Origin: Rhizobium leguminosarum
GTDB lineage: Bacteria > Pseudomonadota > Alphaproteobacteria > Rhizobiales > Rhizobiaceae
Length of the DNA stretch: 64,000 nt
Assembly (NCBI RefSeq): GCF_017876795.1
Contig: NZ_JAGIOR010000001.1
Location: forward strand, 839,501-903,500
Direction: 5' to 3'
Positions 58,155 through 64,000 of the stretch are shown here, piece after piece. Every line of letters begins with the position of its first letter. Position 1 is the first letter of the stretch. A program made the position numbers and the translations under genes. The notes below the pieces were generated by a model, which did not search any database, was not told the DNA's origin, and saw only the letters and a program-made list of their open reading frames with translations.

Positions 58155-58577
58155 TTGAAAAATGGCTACCGCGAAGTTATTGAGCCGTGGAAGCGAGCGT
58201 ATGGCGAGCTAGTAGCTCGCAGCGCGTCGAAAAGAAGAAAACATGTCGCTTGGACGGACGGGAACGGGCCTGCTTCGGAAATATTGGTAAGGGGCTTGTA
58301 CGGTCAGATCGGACATATGGAGCGAGAAATTAACCGTTTAAGACACTTGATTGACATTACTAGGCCCATCCAGCGTGCTTCCGAAAAGCAAGAGGCATCC
58401 CATCCAGACGCAAAGGACGTGTCAACCATAAAGGATTGGGTTGACCGACTTGGAGCGCCGGACAGCGTCATAAAAATTTCAGAGTCAGGTTTGGAGTTGA
58501 CCGCCCTCGCGCGACCCCACCGAACGATAATGAATTCCAGGCAGTTCGAAGCCTTGAAACGGCTATTAACGGGATAA
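58155..58577 (+). CDS. Third, small protein of the recombinase module
   Basis: A 140-aa basic protein starting at TTG 58155, overlapping the previous stop by 4 bp. The N-terminal half has RAYGELVARSASKRRKHVAW, and a helical stretch QIGHMEREINRLRHLIDITR may be a short coiled coil. I do not recognise a domain. By position it parallels TnpC of Tn554 or GmtX of gamma-mobile-trio modules, small accessory proteins. Its stop codon is followed directly by the CCA end of the tRNA gene on the other strand, so the module ends at the tRNA. Confidence 0.7.
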   Translation: MKNGYREVIEPWKRAYGELVARSASKRRKHVAWTDGNGPASEILVRGLYGQIGHMEREINRLRHLIDITRPIQRASEKQEASHPDAKDVSTIKDWVDRLGAPDSVIKISESGLELTALARPHRTIMNSRQFEALKRLLTG

Positions 58578-58871
58578 TGGTGTCCACGAGAGGATTCGAA
58601 CCTCCGACCCCAGGATTCATACCACTTCGACTTTCGCCGCCGCAAAGCGTTCGTGGTCTGGACTGTCCCTTCACCATGGGTCCGGAGACCTTTAGGTGCT
58701 GCCCATCCAGTCTCTACACCTTCACCAGATTTCTCTGGAGCTTGGCTCGGGATTGGCATGCTGAAATCAGCGAAGCGTTCCCCGACTTTGAGCAGATCGA
58801 TTGCAGTGTTTCCGACTGCAACCCCCAATTTCATAGGAATCCTGTGCTCTATCCTACTGAGCTACGTGGAC
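58578..58871 (-). tRNA. tRNA-Arg(CCU) interrupted by a group I intron
   Basis: The 5' exon (58835-58871, 37 nt) starts GTCCACG and ends in the anticodon CCT. The 3' exon (58578-58617, 40 nt) runs AATCCTGGGG through the T arm GGAGG-TTCGAAT-CCTCT to CGTGGAC, discriminator A and an encoded CCA. Joined, they form a perfect 77-nt cloverleaf: acceptor GTCCACG/CGTGGAC, anticodon stem CAGGA/TCCTG with loop TTCCTAA. The anticodon CCU reads AGG. The gene is antiparallel to the recombinase module, which ends at its 3' terminus. Confidence 0.92.
58618..58834 (-). ncRNA. Group I self-splicing intron in tRNA-Arg(CCU)
   Basis: The 217-nt intron follows the T of anticodon CCT and ends in G, the two group I boundary rules. 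Core blocks resemble the cyanobacterial and Agrobacterium tRNA introns: CCAATCCCGAGCCAAGC (P4/P5), GAAGGTGTAGAGACT (P6/P7 5' side), and AGGGACAGTCCAGACCACG (P7 3' side). A GGGGG run near intron position 10 can pair with TTCCT as the internal guide with the wobble pair at the splice site. It is small, with no endonuclease ORF. Subgroup IC3 is the expected class. Confidence 0.9.
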
Positions 58872-58936
58872 ACTGAGGTTGCTTTTAGACGAGCCGAAAA
58901 AAATCGCAACCCCGGTGATCACGGAAAGCTTCGGAA

Positions 58937-59503
58937 ATGATGACGATACGAGAACTTCTCGAACACGATCCGGAATTCAGAGCTGCAGTTAATCGAATCC
59001 AGTATCAGCTTTCCATTTCGAGGGCGGCGTCAAGTTTTGCCAATTTGCTCGAAGAGTGGGATTTGGCAAATCGTTTGGGCGATCCAGACACACTGGCTGC
59101 TAAGATTGCTGAGTTTTTGGATCAACTCTTGCCAAGCTTGCTCGAAACGCTTTCGCAAACACCAAACATAGACCATCTTAAAAATGGGGGTTGCGATCTT
59201 CTAAGGGACCTTCTCCAAGGTCACCGATCTGATGCCGAGATTTATATAGAAGGCTGGGACGCAGCGGATGCGCGAGCGGAAATCGGAGGAATGTTTGAGA
59301 TGCTCAATCGTTTTGGTTTTCCGGAGAGCTTGGGACCAGATTTCTCTGATCCCGGCGTTGCCTGGCTTCAAGAGCATGCTAACGGTGAAGAAATCGAGCA
59401 TATGAAGCCCGACGAATTCATCTGCGAACTCGATTCCTTCATAGCAAATTTGGCTGATGCCCGCCTCGTTTTCCTGAAGGCTGGGCTGCGTCCTACTCGA
59501 TAA
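58937..59503 (+). CDS. Unrecognised island protein (188 aa)
   Basis: An acidic, mostly helical 188-aa protein: MMTIRELLEHDPEFRAAVNR then ASSFANLLEEWDLANRLGDP. There is no signal peptide or membrane segment. I do not recognise the family. It is the first gene after the tRNA, about 65 bp from its 5' end, so their promoters may overlap. Codon use is less GC-rich than the chromosome. It may form a unit with the next gene 55 bp downstream. Confidence 0.65.
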   Translation: MMTIRELLEHDPEFRAAVNRIQYQLSISRAASSFANLLEEWDLANRLGDPDTLAAKIAEFLDQLLPSLLETLSQTPNIDHLKNGGCDLLRDLLQGHRSDAEIYIEGWDAADARAEIGGMFEMLNRFGFPESLGPDFSDPGVAWLQEHANGEEIEHMKPDEFICELDSFIANLADARLVFLKAGLRPTR

Positions 59504-59558
59504 AAGTTGGGCGGCCATGTGCTGAGGGGAAATTGGCGATGACTTATGTGGAGGAAAT

Positions 59559-60299
59559 ATGATCGACGATGATCGCATCTGCACCATAAGAGATATTATT
59601 TCTGATTACGTAAAAAGCCCATCGCTCCAGCATCTCCGCGATCCCCATTCCATCCTCAACATCGCGAAAGCTATTGTAAAACAACTTGATCGTGAGAGCG
59701 GGATTTGGAAGAAATGGGAGGGACAGCGAGATGCCCTTCTGAAGGCGTCTCTTGGATGCTGGATTCCTGTTGAAGAACTTCAGAGTTATCTTAACACCCT
59801 CCCTGGTCCCAGACTTACCACGACCGATGTTTATCAACGCCAACGTGCCTACTACGAGGAGCCCTACTCAAAATATCCGAATGATGACCTGCAAGAGGGC
59901 TGCCTCATCTTGTTCAATGAGGAGAAGGCATTGGGCACCGAATTGCCAGCAATCATTGGGAGGCTTGCAGAGTTTGTCGAAGGAGAAGAGGAGCGCCTTC
60001 GCCTTGAGCGTGAAGTCCGCTACAAAGCCATGCGCGAGAGCGAAAGGCTAGCCGCCGAACAGCGACTTTTGTCTGGAGCTGACTGCAAGTGGACGCATCT
60101 GAAAAAATCGCCCGAATGCTATTGCCGCGCAAACGGTCGAACTTATCGCCTGACGCCGATAAAAGACAAGCGATGGAACCTCCATCGGGTCGACGGACTG
60201 TTTTCACAGGAGAGCGGCAATCTCGTTGGCACGTACGGAGGTAAAGGTGACGCCACCAAAGTTGTGGCGAAAATCGCATACGACACAGAATGGCGATGA
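59559..60299 (+). CDS. Unrecognised island protein with coiled coil (246 aa)
   Basis: A 246-aa soluble protein with a strong GGAGG site before ATG 59559. The N-terminal part is helical. Residues about 140-175 form a charged helix or coiled coil (EGEEERLRLEREVRYKAMRE then SERLAAEQRLL). The C-terminal part looks like a small beta domain (CYCRANGRTYRLTPIKDKRW then NLHRVDGLF). I do not recognise the family. It is probable island cargo. Confidence 0.7.
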   Translation: MIDDDRICTIRDIISDYVKSPSLQHLRDPHSILNIAKAIVKQLDRESGIWKKWEGQRDALLKASLGCWIPVEELQSYLNTLPGPRLTTTDVYQRQRAYYEEPYSKYPNDDLQEGCLILFNEEKALGTELPAIIGRLAEFVEGEEERLRLEREVRYKAMRESERLAAEQRLLSGADCKWTHLKKSPECYCRANGRTYRLTPIKDKRWNLHRVDGLFSQESGNLVGTYGGKGDATKVVAKIAYDTEWR

Positions 60300-60441
60300 T
60301 GCTTTGGTCGCATGTTGCAATTTCCCAGCATTTGCGGCATTCCGCAGGTCTGTTCGGGCCAACATAATTTCTTGCGGGCTCCTGTCGTCCCAACTTCAGC
60401 AAATGTAGATAAACGCGCTGAGCTAACGGTTTATACTGAGC

Positions 60442-61736
60442 ATGAGCCGCACTTTTTCCCGACAAGAACTGTATGACCTCGTTTGGTCAACGCCAATCTT
60501 GCAACTCGCTGAGAGGTTGGGAATTTCTGATCGGGGCCTCGCGAAAACTTGTGAACGGTTCCATATTGCGGTGCCGGGTCGCGGGTACTGGGCCAAGGTC
60601 CAAGCCGGTCAGCCCGCAACCAAAACGCCTCTTTGGAAAACTGACAACCCTGCCTATCAGATCATCGAGGTCGGCGGGGCTCAGCATCAAGGCAATCCGC
60701 AATTAGCGTTTGCCGCAAAGGCAGCCCAAGAGGCCGTGCTAGCTGCCAGACAAGAGCCTGTCGCAAAGTTCAAAAGACATGAAGTTAGGAAGGTCACCGT
60801 CAAGCCAACTGCGGCAACCAAGGGCGAGACGGAGGTCGAAACACTTGCGCCAGTGACGTTCGAGTTGGTAAAGCGCCCCCATGCAATGATCACGGGCATC
60901 GTGCTCGAACTCCGAAATGCAATTCCCGACCGTGATGGCGGGATTTTCATAAAAGGTATTCGAATCCACGAAGGATCGCGGGCGAGGACCATCGCTTTCC
61001 TACACCACCTTGCGCTCGCCCTTGAGCTTCGCTCGGTTTCCATCGGTCAGCCGAATCAGGGCTCAAAGCAGAAATCCTTCCGGACATTGTACGGTTCGAA
61101 ATTCTTGAAGGTCGGAAGCTTGAGAAGCATGAGCCGACGCCCAGCGAGATGAGAAAGGAAATGGACTTTCAGCGGCGGCGGGATTTGGCCAATCGTCGAG
61201 GACAATGGTTGCCACCAGAACATTTCTACCCTGAATACGACTATCACTACTCCTCCAAACTTTCTTTCGAGGTCCACAACTGGGCGGATGGGGCGCGAAA
61301 AAAGTGGTCCGATGGCAAGCGCCAGACGCTTGAGGGTGTTCTCGACAGTATCGCTGATGGCGTTCTCTATCACCTTAACTTCGACAAAGCTCGCCGCGAA
61401 AAAAGGGAAGAGGACGAGAGACGCTGGCAACATCTTGCTCGCCGTCGCGAGCTTCATAAGCGGCGGAATGATCGCGAGCAAAAACGGATTCACTTCCTTG
61501 CTCAACTCGCGGCTTATCACCAGGAAGCCGCAAATCTAAAAGTTACAATCGCGAACGCGTCGGCGGTGTTGCCGCAGGCCGAACCGGAGTACCGGCGCAT
61601 GATTGATTGGGCCAAAGGCCGTCTTGCTTATTTGGAGGCGCAGAATGCGGTCGGCCCTCTTGCGACTAACCTGAAATCGCAGAATTTGTTTCCAGATACT
61701 GATGAACTGTTCGACCCAGAAGGCGATCCTTCTTGA
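60442..61736 (+). pseudogene. HTH-like cargo gene split by a frameshift
   Basis: The first frame (60442-61152) opens MSRTFSRQELYDLVWSTPIL then QLAERLGISDRGLAKTCERF, a predicted helix-turn-helix, followed by VPGRGYWAKVQAG. Near 61050-61070 the coding signal passes to another frame: GLKAEILPDIVRFEILEGRK and onward to 61736 (RRRDLANRRGQWLPPEHFYP and a basic helical tail). The joined protein would be about 430 aa. The ATG at 61149 is internal. The cause is loss of one base (or gain of two), or a sequencing error. I recall similar uncharacterised ~450-aa proteins in proteobacterial islands, but the function is unknown. Confidence 0.8.
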
Positions 61737-61792
61737 AGCTTGCTCTCACCACTTAATTAGGGCCTACCGAGAAGAGCGAGCCTTCGAGTTGA

Positions 61793-62014
61793 CTACGGGT
61801 CGGTCATAACCTCCACATGGTAATCGGCACCGGAGATGATGCCGGGCCTTGCGCTCGTATGCCAAAGCATCAAACCGAACTCGATCTTCCGCCGGTCCAT
61901 CTCGCAATTAAGTTTCTGGCCTTCAGAGTCCAGAGCGCTGAACCACCAATATTTGGACGAAGGTGTCGTTTGACCTCCGTTCACGAGGTGCCAGAACACA
62001 AAATATCTATGCAT
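61793..62014 (-). CDS. Possible 73-aa remnant protein
   Basis: The minus-strand frame MHRYFVFWHLVNGGQTTPSS then KYWWFSALDSEGQKLNCEMD continues to a plausible protein-like composition with many aromatics. There is no good ribosome site and I know no family. It could be a fragment of a larger gene or chance. It lies between two broken genes in a decaying part of the island. Confidence 0.3.
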   Translation of the reverse strand: MHRYFVFWHLVNGGQTTPSSKYWWFSALDSEGQKLNCEMDRRKIEFGLMLWHTSARPGIISGADYHVEVMTDP

Positions 62015-62062
62015 ACCAACCGTTAAAGTTGTACTCTGTCGAATAGCGAATCGGGAGGGGTT

Positions 62063-62179
62063 ATGCGGTTAAAGAGTGTTAAGTTGTCTCATTTTCGAGG
62101 CTACAGAGATACGGTCGTAATTCCCGTTGAGGAGGCGATGACGGGCATCGTTGGCAGGAACGATTACGGCAAATCTTAA
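62063..62179 (+). pseudogene. 5' fragment of an OLD-family ATPase/nuclease gene
   Basis: A GGGAGGGG site precedes ATG 62063. The 38 codons read MRLKSVKLSHFRGYRDTVVI then a segment ending IVGRNDYGKS, which is the N-terminal strand and the start of Walker A of OLD/RecF-like ATP-dependent nucleases (AAA_15 class). The reading is cut at the Ser of the P-loop, where sequence from an opposing protease gene begins. The family includes GajA-like phage-defence nucleases; which member is unknown. Confidence 0.75.
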
Positions 62180-63629
62180 AGGCGTGTGCGACCAAAGCGT
62201 GGCCCGCCTCATGAATGGCGACATGAAACTGGGTGTCGCTGTCTAGAGATGGACGCGGTTCGATGTTCGATTGAAGATCGGCGATTGTAACAGATCGATT
62301 TTCTTGTCGTGCTCGACGACGGGCTTGCCTGGCAAGCAGCTCAAGGTCGGCACCGCTTTTGCCCGGCAGTCGGGCTGCAAATTCCTTTAGTTTGGGTTGA
62401 TCGGCGAGGCTCGGAAGATGAAATTCCAGGATTTCGGCGCGACCCGCAGCATTCGGAAGGCCGAAGTGAATGTGCTTTTCCAGACGACCACTTCGAATGA
62501 CAGCTTTGTCGATCTTGTCTGGGTGGTTACATGCCGCCAAAACCACGACGCCCTCTCGGTGCTCGACCCCATCTAGCGCTTCAAGTAACGCGTTGACCAC
62601 CTGGGTTGAGTAATCCGAGTGTCGCGATGGAAACTTGGTCCGGTCTCCGATGCCGTCGATCTCATCGATGAAAAGCACGGACGGCGCGTTTTCCTTTGCT
62701 GCGGCAAAACTTTTGAACATGGCTTTAAGCATATCGCCAAGATGCCCATCTCCTGCAGATTGCCACTGGGAGATCGACGTCGCTTCCAAGTGTAAGCCAG
62801 CGGATGCCGCAAGCGCCACAGCAAACCCGGTTTTGCCGGTACCGGGCGGCCCAAAGAAAAGGCAACCCTTGTCGACTTCAGACCAAGGCAGCCGTCCTTC
62901 TCGCCACTCCTCTAGCTCGTGCTGCAATTCCTTCGCCCAAGCGCTCGCAGCGCCGAAACCCTTGGAAATATCCAGGTGTCTCGCCGGAGCGCTCGAACGT
63001 CTCGGCTCACCCATGAGCCGGTCTGCGGCACGCTGTACCGGTTGGCCTAAACGGAAGATGGCTTCCATACGGCTAGAGGGCTGCCGCGCAATGACGTCGA
63101 GGTAGTCCGCTGATATCGCTCCACATCTGCGAAGCACCGCGACCGCCTTCAGATGGCGAGGTATGCACACATTTAGTCGAGCGTTGAACGTGGCGGCCAA
63201 CCTGAAATCTTCATGGACTTCGGAGTCCTCCGAGACGAAAACGAAAAGCTCTCCTGAAGCGAGAAGTTCACCAGCTTCAACTTCCCACCCTCTTTTGTGG
63301 TGTTTCACGAGCGGATGAGCGCAGAACTTTACCCTATCGTCATCGCCATAGATAAGTTTTGCGGCCTTCACGACGTCCGTCAGGAGCCAACCAGCGGGAA
63401 CGGTCACCAGCGCAACACAGGTTGAATCACAAACCGCCGCCAGGTTTCTGCGTAGAAGGCCAATGAGCGCACAGTAGCTCAGGAAAACCGACGCAGATTT
63501 GAGTGCAATACCGCGCTCATCGCGCCCAGCTCTCGAAAAGGCATTGGTCCGGGACTGCTCAATTTGGCGTGAAAATTTCTGGAGCTTGCTGATGTATTCA
63601 TCGAGATGCTTGTGGGCGGTGGCATCCAT
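62079..63629 (-). pseudogene. AAA+ FtsH-like protease, C-terminally truncated
   Basis: A 516-aa frame. The N-terminal ~230 residues are of unknown type. The AAA+ domain has Walker A GPPGTGKT near residue 259, Walker B VLFIDEIDGIG near 320, and the second region of homology NHPDKIDKAVIRSGRLEKHI. The M41 zinc-protease motif HEAGHALVAH follows near 475. The remaining ~150 residues of an M41 domain, with the third zinc ligand, are missing. After HAF the frame continues as KICRNRSCQRCP..., the antisense of the OLD-type fragment. There is no membrane segment, unlike housekeeping FtsH. A GGAGG site precedes ATG 63629. Proteolysis is probably lost. Confidence 0.85.
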
Positions 63630-63650
63630 CGAAATTCCTCCGGAAGACGG

Positions 63651-63953
63651 TCAATAGGCCAAGAGGCCATCTTCAAATCGGTACCAGCGGCTCAATGTTC
63701 GGGCCACGCGGCGCTTGCGGTCGAGATAGTAAAGCTCGCTGGTCACACCCGCACCGTCCTTGATTGTCGGGTGACCCGTCATCATACCGATTAGGCACGG
63801 AACGGACCTATTCGTCAGGATGCAATTCTTGATAATTACCGCGTCGTCGATGCCCTGCGCAGTTCCGGAGGAAGCAATTCGTTCAAGATCATCAACCAAC
63901 GATCTTAGGCGGGGAATGATCAGTTCAGGCGGAGTGCCAAGCCATTTGTCCAT
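63651..63953 (-). CDS. Small unrecognised protein upstream of the AAA+ protease
   Basis: A 100-aa protein, MDKWLGTPPELIIPRLRSLV then DDLERIASSGTAQGI, ending with a basic SELYYLDRKRRVARTLSRWY region. There are no membrane segments. It ends 21 bp before the protease ATG on the same strand, so the two probably form an operon. Short proteins of this kind precede similar soluble AAA+ proteases in rhizobial islands as far as I recall. The role may be adaptor or regulator; this is not shown. Confidence 0.65.
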   Translation of the reverse strand: MDKWLGTPPELIIPRLRSLVDDLERIASSGTAQGIDDAVIIKNCILTNRSVPCLIGMMTGHPTIKDGAGVTSELYYLDRKRRVARTLSRWYRFEDGLLAY

Positions 63954-64000
63954 GATGCTAGTGCTCTCTGATTCGGCGGCGAAGCCGCTTGGTAGAGTGA

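Larger units (their letters stand above)
55343..58158 (+). pseudogene. Second gene of the recombinase module, interrupted by an IS5-family element
   Basis: The first part (55343-56203, 287 codons) and the second part (57139-58158, 339 codons) join in frame once the IS and one TTA duplicate are removed. The restored protein is about 626 aa: ...DDLVCDPQRFL then ETNRLTDFSTFFF... Both parts look coding, with no further stops. No catalytic motif is certain; a late NPHGMS segment is reminiscent of an H-x-x-R box without the Arg. It overlaps the recombinase by 4 bp (GTGA) and the third gene by 4 bp (TTGA). As it stands the product ends inside the IS after 295 residues. Confidence 0.85.

Noticed and set aside
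53015..58617. attL/attR pair formed by the tRNA fragment and the intron-bearing tRNA
   Set aside because: Only short stretches (anticodon loop, T loop, CCA) are shared; stems differ, so they are not direct repeats from one integration.

Overview
The window looks like a chromosomal segment of a GC-rich alphaproteobacterium of the Rhizobium etli/leguminosarum type. The basis is the five-gene F1 ATPase operon without F0 genes (atpHAGDC), a glycine-dependent 5-aminolevulinate synthase, an NAD-linked formate dehydrogenase operon, a receptor ending in the rhizobial WEEF tail, composite two-hairpin intergenic repeats like those described in rhizobia, and a tRNA-Arg(CCU) gene carrying a group I intron as known from Agrobacterium. 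The species is an inference; no rRNA gene is present.

Positions 1-53,000 are ordinary, densely packed chromosome. In order: a DapA-family fragment, priA, a small membrane protein, and the F1 ATP synthase operon with an extra Cys-pair mini-gene between atpD and atpC. Next come an envelope sugar transferase and an acyltransferase, then a TPP-riboswitch operon for thiamin-precursor uptake (ykoF-like, permease, ATPase, binding protein). A redox block follows: an FMN reductase, a frameshifted soxR with a SoxR box, an SDR enzyme, an ArsR regulator with its operator, and a quinone reductase. Then a LysR gene with fdsGBA-fdhD-fdsD, a soluble PAS chemoreceptor with cheW, arginine catabolism (arginase, ornithine aminotransferase, Lrp-type regulator), and tamA/tamB. 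After these are hemA, a LacI-controlled arabinoside uptake operon with a GH127 beta-L-arabinofuranosidase, dxr, and several small secreted proteins. Four copies of a ~112-bp two-hairpin repeat lie between genes, two of them inside operons; one copy supplies the last 21 codons of the thiamin ABC ATPase.

From 53,015 to the end the window is a genomic island that is visibly more AT-rich. It begins with a 55-bp 3' fragment of a tRNA-Arg(CCU)-like gene and a gene-poor stretch with a strong inverted repeat. A three-gene overlapping recombinase module follows: a tyrosine recombinase, a ~626-aa partner and a 140-aa protein. The partner gene is cut by an IS5-family element with TTA target duplication. 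The module stops one base before the CCA end of a complete tRNA-Arg(CCU) gene, which is itself interrupted by a 217-nt group I intron. The tRNA fragment and this tRNA have different acceptor stems, so they are not the two halves of one integration event.

Beyond the tRNA are unrecognised cargo genes, a frameshifted two-ORF gene, and an AAA+ FtsH-like protease gene. That protease gene is truncated just after its HEAGH motif and joined tail-to-tail to the first 38 codons of an OLD-family ATPase/nuclease gene. The island looks like a decaying cargo or defence region next to a recombinase module; its right end lies outside the window.
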